Assembly: GCF_963674565.1 (NCBI RefSeq)
Contig: NZ_OY771430.1
Span: 2,976,001 to 3,040,000, forward strand
Source of the DNA: an uncultured Carboxylicivirga sp.
Lineage (GTDB): Bacteria > Bacteroidota > Bacteroidia > Bacteroidales > Marinilabiliaceae
DNA length: 64,000 bases
Direction: 5' to 3'
Part shown: positions 46,926-55,570 of the stretch, in pieces
How positions within the stretch are numbered: the first letter of the stretch is position 1
How the letters are laid out: each line of letters opens with the position of its first letter
Made by a program: the position numbers and the translations under genes
The notes under the pieces: generated by a model
What the model was told of the DNA's origin: nothing
The model's database searches: none
The model's input: only the letters and a program-made list of their open reading frames with translations

Positions 46926-49037
46926 TTAGCTCATCTGCAAATAAATTGTTGATCCTTTTCTAAAATTCTGACCTGCCGTCATCGATTGCTGACGAACCCG
47001 TCCTACTCCACTTAACTCAACCTTTAAGCCCATATTTTCAAGAATAGAAACCGCATCTTTTGCACCCATTCCTAAAACATTAGGCACCAAACCTTCCGGA
47101 AAACTTTTTGATGCCAGGTGAATATCATGCTCACGAGCCTTGGTCGACGCCCATTGCGCATTTATTTCCTGACCTTTTACATTGATTCCAACCTCAGTAA
47201 AAACAGTTAAAAGATCTTCCTTCAGACCACCTTTTGCATAAGGCTGATATTCACCAACAGGTATTTCATATTCTTCTTTAATATCCGGATGATCGTAATT
47301 TTGCGCATAAACCCGATCGGCGATCTCACCAAAAACAGAACCAGCCACAAGATTACCGTAATATACGTTATTCGACGGGCCATTGACAACCACAATACAA
47401 CTGTAAAGAGGTCTGTCAGCAGGAAAATATCCAACAAAGGAGGCCTGATACTGAACCCCGCCTTCACCTTTATAACCAGATTTTCCTTTAGCTATTTGAG
47501 CTGTTCCGGTTTTACCGGCAATTTTATATCGATTATTTTTAATGTTTTTAGCTGTGCCATTTTCAACTACACCCACCAGCAGTTCATGAACTTTTTCAAT
47601 TGTCTCCAATGAACATATAGAAGGGTTAATCACTTCTGTTTCTCGCTGTTCAATTATTTCACCATGACGCGACACTGCTTCAACAAACAAAGGCTTCACC
47701 ATCTTTCCGTTATTGGCAATTGCATTATAAAAAGCCAAAACCTGCAATGGAGTTAATTGCGTTTCGTAGCCAATCGACATCCATGGCAAGGTAGTTCCCC
47801 ACCAATCTTTCTCCTTGGGATATTTTATTCGAGGAATTCCTTCTCCTTTAATCTCCAAACCAAGCGGATCATTTAACCTCATCGAATACAAACGATCTAC
47901 AAAGCGTCGTGGATTATCCTTATAATTATTAAAGATGATTTTTGAAATTCCCACATTGGATGATTTCTCAAAAGCCTGACGAACTGTGATTGTTCCAAAG
48001 CCTCCATGATGGCTATCGGTCATTTTCCGATCATAGAAATAACAATAGCCTTTGCCTGTTTCAATGCTATCTTCCAGTTTTACCACTCTATCTTCAAGAG
48101 CAACAATCATTGAAGCCAGTTTAAAAGTTGATCCCGGTTCTGTAGCTTCACCAATAGCATAATTATATTGCTCGGAATAATCACCTGAAGAAGTAAGGCC
48201 CAGATTAGCTATAGCCTTTACTTTACCTGTTCCTACCTCCATCAAAATTGCACAACCATGATCAGCCCTATGTTCTCTTAATTGTTCCAATAAAGCCTGC
48301 TCAGCTACATCCTGCAAACCAATATCAATAGTTGTAATCACATCATTACCATCAGTTGGCTCAATTTCCTCTTCCACCACCCAATTGCCGGCAACACGTG
48401 TACGATTACTTATACCATTAACACCCTTAAGGGTATTATTGTAAGCCATCTCCAGACCAAATCGTCCACCCAGATCTTTCTCAGCATACAAACTACCTAT
48501 AGTTCGAGATGCTAAATCACCAAATGGAAGTCTACGATTCTCATATTTCTTTTCGATGTATCCACCTTTATTTGGCCCTAATCTAAACAGTGGAAATTGC
48601 TTCACAATCTTAAGATCAGTAAATGAAATCCTGCGCGGATGAACCTGATAATAACGCTTACCCTGCGCTCTGGCCTTTTTTAAATTATTACGGTAATAAC
48701 TGGCCGAGTTATCCTTATAAAACTTGGATAAACAAATAGCCAGACTATCTACATTGGCATTAAAAACTTCATCAGTAAGACCATTGGCCTTCATATCCAT
48801 ATATACCCTGTAGGTAGGCACTGAACAAGCCAGCTTTCGAAGATCCGAAGCAAGAATATCTCCACGGTTAGCATCAATAATAATATCTTTATTATTGAGC
48901 TTCATTTCTTCCTCAGCCCACTTGTCTCCCTCTATCAATTGCAAATAAAGTGCACTTACAATAATCCATGCAGCAAGTAAACCTATACTAATATAGACTA
49001 CTCCAAATCGTAATATGATACCTTTCTTAATCTGCAT
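46926..49037 (-). CDS. ftsI: FtsI/PBP3-type septal transpeptidase with PASTA domain
   Basis: A 703-residue class B penicillin-binding protein. One N-terminal membrane helix (about 11-30), a PBP dimer domain (about 55-230), then a transpeptidase with nucleophile Ser303 in STFK, SSN (KSSNVG), and KTGTA starting at Lys509. A C-terminal PASTA domain (about 648-703; VPNVLGMGAKDAVSILENMG) follows, unlike E. coli FtsI. It cross-links septal peptidoglycan as partner of FtsW. Confidence 0.95.
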   Translation of the reverse strand: MQIKKGIILRFGVVYISIGLLAAWIIVSALYLQLIEGDKWAEEEMKLNNKDIIIDANRGDILASDLRKLACSVPTYRVYMDMKANGLTDEVFNANVDSLAICLSKFYKDNSASYYRNNLKKARAQGKRYYQVHPRRISFTDLKIVKQFPLFRLGPNKGGYIEKKYENRRLPFGDLASRTIGSLYAEKDLGGRFGLEMAYNNTLKGVNGISNRTRVAGNWVVEEEIEPTDGNDVITTIDIGLQDVAEQALLEQLREHRADHGCAILMEVGTGKVKAIANLGLTSSGDYSEQYNYAIGEATEPGSTFKLASMIVALEDRVVKLEDSIETGKGYCYFYDRKMTDSHHGGFGTITVRQAFEKSSNVGISKIIFNNYKDNPRRFVDRLYSMRLNDPLGLEIKGEGIPRIKYPKEKDWWGTTLPWMSIGYETQLTPLQVLAFYNAIANNGKMVKPLFVEAVSRHGEIIEQRETEVINPSICSLETIEKVHELLVGVVENGTAKNIKNNRYKIAGKTGTAQIAKGKSGYKGEGGVQYQASFVGYFPADRPLYSCIVVVNGPSNNVYYGNLVAGSVFGEIADRVYAQNYDHPDIKEEYEIPVGEYQPYAKGGLKEDLLTVFTEVGINVKGQEINAQWASTKAREHDIHLASKSFPEGLVPNVLGMGAKDAVSILENMGLKVELSGVGRVRQQSMTAGQNFRKGSTIYLQMS

Positions 49038-49041
49038 GCTT

Positions 49042-49422
49042 TTACTTTCGCACTTTTAATTTTCGTGGAGGTTCAGTTAATTCCTCCAAATCCAAATTTT
49101 TAGCTCTCACTTTCTTTAACACTTCACTTTGCTTACTCATAAACATCAGCTCCGATGAAGTAGTGATTGCTTCATATCGCAATTCCTTTAATTCTTTATT
49201 TAAACCAGCGACTTTACGCATTAACTCTTCCATTTTATAGTGATTCCCTATGTATAGAAATCCCATAAATGCCAGATAAATAAAAAATGGCATTTGCTTC
49301 GTAACCAATGTTCTGGTAAATATTCTACCATTAATAATGTCGCGAAACGAGATACCCTTTATCTCTCCAAACTCCTCTTTGGACTGAATAAACTCCGTGA
49401 ATTTATTTTTTCTCCAATTCAT
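49042..49422 (-). CDS. ftsL: FtsL-like divisome protein
   Basis: A 126-residue bitopic protein with one membrane helix about 43-62 (MPFFIYLAFMGFLYIG) and a coiled coil after it (MEELMRKVAGLNKELKELRYE). Size, topology and location between rsmH and ftsI match FtsL, though sequence similarity in this family is poor. Its start overlaps the rsmH stop by 4 bases. Confidence 0.82.
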   Translation of the reverse strand: MNWRKNKFTEFIQSKEEFGEIKGISFRDIINGRIFTRTLVTKQMPFFIYLAFMGFLYIGNHYKMEELMRKVAGLNKELKELRYEAITTSSELMFMSKQSEVLKKVRAKNLDLEELTEPPRKLKVRK

Positions 49423-50324
49423 ACCCTCTCAGCAATTCTTAACTTTGCACTTCTGGCTCTCCCGTTTACTTCAATTTCTTCATCGGTCGGTACAATAATC
49501 TTTCGATTGACTGCTTTAAATGGAACATTTGTCTGACCGTATATATCCTGTTCAGCATTTGCTTTATCACAACTACCTGAACGAATAAAGTTTTTCACCA
49601 ATCTATCTTCCAGACTATGATAGGATATCACACTCAACCTTCCACCAATTGCAATTGCATCAATAGAAGCATTAAGAACTGCTTTGAGCACTTCCATCTC
49701 CTGATTGACTTCAATTCGTAAAGCCTGAAAAACCTGCGCTAAAAATTTAGATTGTTCTTTTTTAGGACCACAATTCTCAGCAACTTCTTTGAGATCAGTT
49801 GTGGTTTCAAATAAATTAGCCGAGCGTCTTTTAATGATCTGACCTGCTAATTTACCGGATTGCTTAATCTCTCCATATTGCCAAAACAAACGCTTCAATT
49901 CCGATTCATCATAAGTATTTACAACATCTGCCGCTGTTTTCTGAAGCTGCTGACTCATTCGCATATCCAATTTTCCATCAAAACGAAATGAAAATCCACG
50001 ATCAGCCTCATTAAAATGATGCGACGACACACCTAAATCACCAAGTATACCATCTACCTTATCAACACCTATGTATCTTAAAAAATGAGTTAAATACCGG
50101 AAGTTATGACGAACAAAAATTAATCGCTCATCGTCAGGCCGATTAGCATAAGCATCCGCATCCTGATCGAAAACAATTAATTTACCATTATCTAATCTGC
50201 TTAGAATTTCACGACTGTGACCTCCTCCTCCGAAAGTTAGGTCGACATAGATACCGTTTGGTTTTATAGCCAAACCATCCACCGACTCTTTCAACAACAC
50301 TGGTATATGATATTCTTGTTCCAT
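49419..50324 (-). CDS. rsmH: RsmH, 16S rRNA C1402 N4-methyltransferase
   Basis: A 301-residue SAM-dependent methyltransferase. YVDLTFGGGGHS binds SAM; LGDLGVSSHHFNEADRGFSF and the C-terminal ISYHSLEDRLVKNF are family signatures (formerly MraW). It methylates cytidine 1402 of 16S rRNA in the ribosomal P site. It lies 15 bases downstream of mraZ. Confidence 0.97.
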   Translation of the reverse strand: MEQEYHIPVLLKESVDGLAIKPNGIYVDLTFGGGGHSREILSRLDNGKLIVFDQDADAYANRPDDERLIFVRHNFRYLTHFLRYIGVDKVDGILGDLGVSSHHFNEADRGFSFRFDGKLDMRMSQQLQKTAADVVNTYDESELKRLFWQYGEIKQSGKLAGQIIKRRSANLFETTTDLKEVAENCGPKKEQSKFLAQVFQALRIEVNQEMEVLKAVLNASIDAIAIGGRLSVISYHSLEDRLVKNFIRSGSCDKANAEQDIYGQTNVPFKAVNRKIIVPTDEEIEVNGRARSAKLRIAERV

Positions 50325-50339
50325 GCTCTTATGATTACC

Positions 50340-50804
50340 CTACTCTGTAAGCGGAGAATCCTTACCCAACAACTCTTCAGCTAAATCACCCAACTCTTCT
50401 CCTTCTAGGTCACCTGCCTCCAACTGCTGTCTACTCCACAATTCAATACTACTTCCAACTCCCAGCAAAACCACCTCCCCGTCAACACTAATCATATCCA
50501 TCAAACGCTTTGGTACCAAAAAACGACCATTCCCATCCAGTGCAATTTCTGCAGAAGAACGATACATTGCTCTTTTTAATCGACGATCCTTCTGACGATA
50601 AGAACTCAACCTATCTTCCCACACTTTCACTTCTTCCATCCAACGATCATAAGGAACCAAAACCAGACAATCTTCAAACAAATCTTTACTGATCACAAAA
50701 CACTGCTGACCACCATCACTCATTGCTTTTTTAAACAGTGATGGCAACACAATGCGCCCTTTTGCATCAGGCTTACAAACAAAATCGCCTATAAATGTGA
50801 TCAT
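50340..50804 (-). CDS. mraZ: MraZ, dcw-cluster transcriptional regulator
   Basis: A 154-residue protein with two AbrB-like SpoVT units: FVCKPDAKGRIVLPSLFKK and IALDGNGRFLVPKRLMD. MraZ forms ring-shaped oligomers and binds tandem repeats upstream of its own gene to control the cluster. The start is the ATG at 50804 (MITFIGDF), which gives the usual MraZ length; the longer in-frame opening runs through promoter DNA. Four matching repeats lie 44-80 bases upstream. Confidence 0.95.
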   Translation of the reverse strand: MITFIGDFVCKPDAKGRIVLPSLFKKAMSDGGQQCFVISKDLFEDCLVLVPYDRWMEEVKVWEDRLSSYRQKDRRLKRAMYRSSAEIALDGNGRFLVPKRLMDMISVDGEVVLLGVGSSIELWSRQQLEAGDLEGEELGDLAEELLGKDSPLTE

Positions 50805-50847
50805 TAACAAAATGAAATTAGTAATGTAAAAGTAAGTAAAAAAGAAA

Positions 50848-50884
50848 CCACTTCCAACCACTTTACTCCACTTTATACCACATT
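50848..50884 (-). promoter_or_regulatory. MraZ box: four direct repeats upstream of mraZ
   Basis: On the minus strand GTGG recurs four times with an exact 10-bp period; on the plus strand CCAC starts at 50848, 50858, 50868 and 50878. The middle copies read AAAGTGG, giving the core (A/G)AAGTGG with 3-base spacers. MraZ in E. coli binds TGGGN repeats with a 10-bp period and in Mollicutes binds AAAGTG repeats with 3-base spacers, so this array fits the known site type. Confidence 0.85.
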
Positions 50885-50997
50885 GTTAATAACTTTTCTT
50901 ACCTACATCCAACAATGGCCAAATGATTTCAGTCAGCAACTAGGGTTATTTCTAATATTTTTTCTAAACTTTAAGCTCAAATTTGTTAACAATCATC

Positions 50998-51825
50998 ATG
51001 AGTGATAAAGAAAAACCAGCTAAACTTATTGATATAGACAAGGTTTTTGAAGAGAAGAATCCGGAACTTAAAAAAATCATTCCTAAATTTCTTATCAAAT
51101 ACCTGAAACGAATCACCCATCAGGATGAAATAAACGAGTTCATCGTTAATAATTCTCACATTTTTGGGATAGAATACGCGGAAGCTATTGTTAAAAATTT
51201 CGGCGCAAGATACATCATTCAGGGTGAAGAAAACATACCTAAAGAAGGAAGATTTGTATTTGCAGCCAACCATCCATTAGGTGGAATGGACGGAATGGTG
51301 TTTGTAGCTGCTGTAGGTAAGTTTTTTAGCCAATTGAAATTTCCGGTGAATGATATTCTGATGCATTTAAAAAATTTGAATTCAATATTCTTACCTGTTA
51401 ACAAACATGGGGGACACCCTAAAGAGGCTGCCCGATTAATAGATGAAGCATACGCCAGCGATGACCAAATGCTAATGTTTCCTGCAGGATTGGTTTCAAG
51501 ACGTAAAAAAGGCATCATCAGAGACCTGGAATGGAAAAAGACATTTGTAACAAAGGCTAAACAACACAAACGATCAATAATTCCGGTTCATATTTCGGGT
51601 GAAAATACCAATTTCTTCTACAACCTTGCCAATTGGAGAAAAAGGTTAGGCATCAAGGCAAACATTGAAATGCTTTATTTGGCAGATGAGCTTTATCAAC
51701 AATACAACAAAACAATCGTGATTACTTTTGGCAAGCCCATCCCTTCAGAAAATCTGAATAATGGAACCACTCCTTACGATTGGGCTCAAAAAATAAGAGA
51801 GGAAGTTTACTCCTTGAAAAAATAA
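50998..51825 (+). CDS. GlsA-like lyso-lipoamino-acid O-acyltransferase
   Basis: A 275-residue acyltransferase. ANHPLGGMDGM is the catalytic His/Asp motif in the HPLGG form typical of OlsA-like O-acyltransferases rather than the plain Hx4D of PlsC; FPAGLVSRR is the second phosphate/acyl motif. In Bacteroides thetaiotaomicron, glsA and glsB are adjacent and build glycine lipids; here the GNAT gene follows after 33 bases in the same order. Expected step: O-acylation of an N-acyl-3-hydroxy-acyl amino acid. ATG 50998 is chosen over an in-frame upstream start. It is divergent from mraZ. Confidence 0.75.
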   Translation: MSDKEKPAKLIDIDKVFEEKNPELKKIIPKFLIKYLKRITHQDEINEFIVNNSHIFGIEYAEAIVKNFGARYIIQGEENIPKEGRFVFAANHPLGGMDGMVFVAAVGKFFSQLKFPVNDILMHLKNLNSIFLPVNKHGGHPKEAARLIDEAYASDDQMLMFPAGLVSRRKKGIIRDLEWKKTFVTKAKQHKRSIIPVHISGENTNFFYNLANWRKRLGIKANIEMLYLADELYQQYNKTIVITFGKPIPSENLNNGTTPYDWAQKIREEVYSLKK

Positions 51826-51858
51826 ACTAAATTTGTAAGTCATTAACAAAACTAGTGA

Positions 51859-52806
51859 ATGAGAGCAAAAGACATTATACCTCCTGTGCCTAGCGAAGAG
51901 CTTGAAGCTGAATTAACACAGGAAACTTTTGTTAGGAACACCAACAAGGGGAATAATAAAATTTACGATTTTACAGCTCACGAAGCACCTGCTTTAATGA
52001 AGGAAGTAGGCAGATTAAGAGAAGTCAGCTTTCGAATGGCAGGCGGTGGAACAGGTAAAGATGCTGATATCGATGACTATGATATTGCTGAAGTTCCTTA
52101 TCGTCAATTAATCGTTTGGGATCCGGAGGAAAAAGAAATTCTTGGCGGATACCGTTATTTATTAGGTAATGACATACCTGTAGATGAAAATGGCCAAGTT
52201 AAATTAGCTACTTCAAGACTTTTCCATTTTTCGGAAAAGTTCATTAAAGAATATTTACCAACCACTATTGAGCTGGGTCGCTCCTTTGTTCAACCTATTT
52301 ATCAGTCATCAAAAGCAGGTGCTAAAAGCCTTTTTGCACTTGATAATTTATGGGATGGGTTGGGATCATTGATTGTTAGTCATCCAGAAATGAAATATTT
52401 TTTTGGTAAGGTAACCATGTACACTCATTACAATAAATCGGCCAGAGATTTGATTCTTGGCTTTATGAGTAAACATTTTGGAGACCCCGACAACTTGATT
52501 TATCCTCATGAACCGGTTAAGATTGGATTAACTCCAGAAGACATTAAGGTTATTTTTCCAAATACAACCTTTGCTGAAGATTATAAAATCTTAACTAAAA
52601 AAGTGCGTGAATTTGGTGAAAACATTCCTCCATTGATTAATGCTTATATGAACTTATCTCCTTCTATGAGAACCTTCGGAACTGCGATCAATGATAGGTT
52701 CGGAGACGTTGAAGAGACTGGCATCATAATCACTATCAACGAATTATATAAACAAAAGATCGGCCGTCATGTTACAACTTTCAAACCTGACGAACCACAC
52801 ATTTAA
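51859..52806 (+). CDS. GlsB-like GNAT N-acyltransferase
   Basis: A 315-residue GNAT-fold acyltransferase of the hemolysin/OlsB type. The core reads YRQLIVWDPEEKEILGGYRYLLG, then TIELGRSFVQPIYQ and FALDNLWDGLG. OlsB and GlsB transfer a 3-hydroxyacyl group from acyl carrier protein to an amino acid (ornithine or glycine). With the upstream acyltransferase it should make an acylated amino-acid lipid, probably glycine- or serine-based. The amino-acid substrate cannot be read from sequence. A terminator follows. Confidence 0.76.
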   Translation: MRAKDIIPPVPSEELEAELTQETFVRNTNKGNNKIYDFTAHEAPALMKEVGRLREVSFRMAGGGTGKDADIDDYDIAEVPYRQLIVWDPEEKEILGGYRYLLGNDIPVDENGQVKLATSRLFHFSEKFIKEYLPTTIELGRSFVQPIYQSSKAGAKSLFALDNLWDGLGSLIVSHPEMKYFFGKVTMYTHYNKSARDLILGFMSKHFGDPDNLIYPHEPVKIGLTPEDIKVIFPNTTFAEDYKILTKKVREFGENIPPLINAYMNLSPSMRTFGTAINDRFGDVEETGIIITINELYKQKIGRHVTTFKPDEPHI

Positions 52807-52827
52807 AAATATCATAAAATAAAGAAT

Positions 52828-52861
52828 GAGCTGCTTTCAAACAATTGCAGCTCTTTTTTTT
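52828..52861 (+). terminator. Rho-independent terminator after glsB-like gene
   Basis: GAGCTGC (52828-52834) pairs with GCAGCTC (52847-52853) across a 12-base loop and is followed by a run of T residues. Confidence 0.9.
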
Positions 52862-52888
52862 TATATATTTATTGATAATTGAACCAAT

Positions 52889-54373
52889 ATGACAAACCAA
52901 TTTGACTTAGTTGTTATCGGAAGTGGACCTGCTGGTTTTTCTGCTGCAGTAAGAGCTCTGGATTACGGATTACACGTATGCATTGTTGAAGCCAAACATC
53001 TGGGTGGTGCAGGCATTATGAATGGTGCCCTAACTTCAAAAACCATGTACGAACTTTCGATGGATTATGCCGTTGCTGCCAGAATAGACAGAGGTTACCG
53101 GGTAGGTGCTCTCAGCGTTGATTTTAATGAAGTGAAAAAAACGGTTATTCGGGCTGCTAAAGAAAAGCAATACCAAATGTTAAGTCAGATTGAAACTTTC
53201 TCTCCCGAAAAAAGTCAGAAAGGTTCCTTATCTATTGAATACGGATGGGCCAAATTTAAAACTTCCAATTCTATAGAATTAAAAAACAACAATACTATAA
53301 AGGAAATATTTGCCAAAAACTTTGTTATTGCAACAGGCTCAAGACCCAGAGAATACGAACAATTACAAATTGATGGCGAGAGAATTATCACTTCAGATGG
53401 TATTCTTGATCTGAAGGAGTTTCCTGAAAGAATGTTGATTATTGGTTCGGGTATAATAGGCTGTGAATTTGCTACAATTTTTTCCAATTTTGCACAAACG
53501 GAAGTGCATTTATTAGACAGATCCAACAGGGTATTACCATACGAAGATGATGACGTAAGTACCTTTGTATCGAAAAATCTGGAAAAGAATGGTGTTTTAA
53601 TTCACCACACAGCAACATTACGACATATTAAAAAACATCCTAAACACCTTGAAGTGGTCCTTGATTATCAAGACGGTCACAGTAAAGTGATTGAAGTTGA
53701 CGTTGCATTGGTCGCAATTGGCAGAGTTCCCAACACTGAAGGTTTAGGACTTGACAAGTTAGGTATACAAATTAATTCAAACGGTACAATTCCTATTCAG
53801 GATGATTGTGTTTTACATGATGATACGGGCAATTGTCATGTTTATGCTGCCGGTGATGTAACGGGGCATACGCAATTATATAGCGTTGCCGAATTTCAGG
53901 GAAGGCTGGCTGCTGAAAAAATCGGGGATGTACCTTTATATCCTCTTGACTATTCACACATGTCAACTTTAATGTTCTTTAAACCAGAGGTAGCAGCTGT
54001 TGGAGCCAACGAAAAGATGTTACAACAGAAAAAGATTCCATACAAAGCAGCCTTCTACTCCAATAAATTGGTTAACAGAGCCATTGCAATGCGAAATACA
54101 AATGGATTTGTTAAAATCCTGGTAAGCAACGATGAAGAACAAAGAATTCTTGGCATGAGAGCTGCCGGTCCACAGGCATCAGCTTTTATTGTGTCAGTGG
54201 CGCATCTTATTAACCAAGGAAATAGCTTGCAGGAGGTGTTAAAAATATTCTATCCTCACCCAAGTATACCGGAAGGAATACAAGAATGTTTGAGAACTAT
54301 CAGTAACAAGTCGATCTATAAAAAAGAAGCTTTCCCTGATTTAATCCATATACGAGAGTGGTTTCCTGACTAA
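52889..54373 (+). CDS. Dihydrolipoamide-dehydrogenase-like flavoprotein lacking the redox disulfide
   Basis: A 494-residue class I pyridine-nucleotide oxidoreductase fold: FAD site VVIGSGPAGFSAA, NAD(P) site LIIGSGIIGCEFATIF, second FAD motif HVYAAGDVTGHTQLYSVA, and a dimerisation domain ending HPSIPEGIQE with the conserved His. The catalytic segment that reads GGVCLNVGCIPSK in Lpd reads GGAGIMNGALTSK here, so both redox cysteines are replaced (Gly and Ala). It therefore cannot act by disulfide exchange; a transhydrogenase-like or NAD(P)H oxidase-like activity is possible. The serine hydrolase gene follows after 12 bases. Confidence 0.85.
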   Translation: MTNQFDLVVIGSGPAGFSAAVRALDYGLHVCIVEAKHLGGAGIMNGALTSKTMYELSMDYAVAARIDRGYRVGALSVDFNEVKKTVIRAAKEKQYQMLSQIETFSPEKSQKGSLSIEYGWAKFKTSNSIELKNNNTIKEIFAKNFVIATGSRPREYEQLQIDGERIITSDGILDLKEFPERMLIIGSGIIGCEFATIFSNFAQTEVHLLDRSNRVLPYEDDDVSTFVSKNLEKNGVLIHHTATLRHIKKHPKHLEVVLDYQDGHSKVIEVDVALVAIGRVPNTEGLGLDKLGIQINSNGTIPIQDDCVLHDDTGNCHVYAAGDVTGHTQLYSVAEFQGRLAAEKIGDVPLYPLDYSHMSTLMFFKPEVAAVGANEKMLQQKKIPYKAAFYSNKLVNRAIAMRNTNGFVKILVSNDEEQRILGMRAAGPQASAFIVSVAHLINQGNSLQEVLKIFYPHPSIPEGIQECLRTISNKSIYKKEAFPDLIHIREWFPD

Positions 54374-54385
54374 ATCATATTAATC

Positions 54386-55525
54386 ATGGCTGCATCAAAA
54401 AAATTTCGTTTCTCATTCATTCTGGTACTTTTAATTGGTGTATGGTTTTTCCTTCCACACCATTTACGCATGGCTTTTACTTATTGGTTCCCTGGCATTG
54501 AAGACTACAAAATATTCGATAATCGGGAAGTAAAAGCCTCTGATACTCCTTTTGAATGGCCGGTCAGTAAAACCTATAATCAATTTGACTTTTCACAACA
54601 ACAAAGAGACACATTAGAGCACTATAACACTGTTGCCTTTCTGGTAATACAAAACGATAGCATCTTATACGAAGAATATTGGGATGATTACGGTCCGGAT
54701 TCATACTCCAACTCATTTTCGGCCTCCAAAAGTCTGGTATCATTTTTAATTGGAGCTGCCATTGACGATGGTTACATCTCATCAGTTGATCAGAAAGCAG
54801 GTGATTTTCTTCTCTATATGAAAGATGGGATGAATTCCGAATTAACTATACGGGATTTATTAACCATGAGTAGCGGATCAAATTGGGACGAAAGCTATAG
54901 CAGTCCAACCTCAATGACAACAAAAGCATACTATGGAAACGATTTGATTGGTCTTGCTGAAGATATCACAATTGTAGAAGAACCTGGAAAAATTCATTCT
55001 TACAAGAGTGGCGACACCCAACTATTGGCTCAGATTATAACACGCAGCACTAACAGAACTTTAAGTGACTACGCATCAGAGAAGCTTTGGAAACCACTTG
55101 GAGCAAGGAATACAGCCCTATGGTCTCTCGACAAGAAAAATGGTACGGAAAAAGCATATTGCTGTTTTAACTCTAACGCTCGCGACTTTGCATTAATCGG
55201 AGCTCTTATTAATCATCATGGTTTTTGGAGAAATCAGCAAATTATCAGTCAAAAATACATAGATGAAGCGATAACACCAGCAAGCTACTTAAAAACAGAC
55301 AATGGTCAAGATCTGGATTTTTATGGTTTTCAATGCTGGATTATTAATTACGATGGCTTTAAAATCCCTTATGCACGTGGTATTCTTGGTCAATACATTT
55401 TTTCTATTCCTGAGAAAAATGCAATTATTGTACGACTTGGTCACAAACGGAGTAAGGCACAAATAAATCATCACCCTTCTGACGTATATGCATATCTTGA
55501 GATGGGACTTGAGTTTTTGCAATAA
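54386..55525 (+). CDS. Serine hydrolase of the beta-lactamase (class C/PBP) superfamily
   Basis: A 379-residue protein with an N-terminal membrane/signal segment (about 8-25). The nucleophile motif SASK (SxxK) lies near residue 113, YKS replaces the YxN motif, and a C-terminal LGHKR segment may replace KTG. The family includes esterases, D-amino peptidases and beta-lactamases; substrate is unknown. It probably shares a transcript with the upstream flavoprotein gene and lies within an envelope-associated context. Confidence 0.82.
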   Translation: MAASKKFRFSFILVLLIGVWFFLPHHLRMAFTYWFPGIEDYKIFDNREVKASDTPFEWPVSKTYNQFDFSQQQRDTLEHYNTVAFLVIQNDSILYEEYWDDYGPDSYSNSFSASKSLVSFLIGAAIDDGYISSVDQKAGDFLLYMKDGMNSELTIRDLLTMSSGSNWDESYSSPTSMTTKAYYGNDLIGLAEDITIVEEPGKIHSYKSGDTQLLAQIITRSTNRTLSDYASEKLWKPLGARNTALWSLDKKNGTEKAYCCFNSNARDFALIGALINHHGFWRNQQIISQKYIDEAITPASYLKTDNGQDLDFYGFQCWIINYDGFKIPYARGILGQYIFSIPEKNAIIVRLGHKRSKAQINHHPSDVYAYLEMGLEFLQ

Positions 55526-55526
55526 A

Positions 55527-55550
55527 AAAGGCCGGAATAACCGGCCCTTT
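55527..55550. terminator. Bidirectional hairpin terminator between converging genes
   Basis: GGCCGG (55530-55535) pairs with CCGGCC (55541-55546) across loop AATAA; AAA/TTT flanks with one bulged C extend the stem. It can serve the serine hydrolase and the PurF-like gene on the other strand. Confidence 0.7.
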
Positions 55551-55570
55551 AAATATTATTCTATCATATT

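Noticed and set aside
50848..50884. CRISPR-like or microsatellite repeat
   Set aside because: Units are only 10 bp with a conserved GTGG core, placed directly upstream of mraZ, as expected of a regulator binding array.
52889..54373. Annotation as dihydrolipoamide dehydrogenase (E3)
   Set aside because: Both catalytic cysteines are replaced, so E3 chemistry is not possible.
54386..55525. Functional class C beta-lactamase giving resistance
   Set aside because: The YxN motif reads YKS and there is no clear KTG; the broad family consists mostly of esterases and peptidases, so substrate cannot be claimed.
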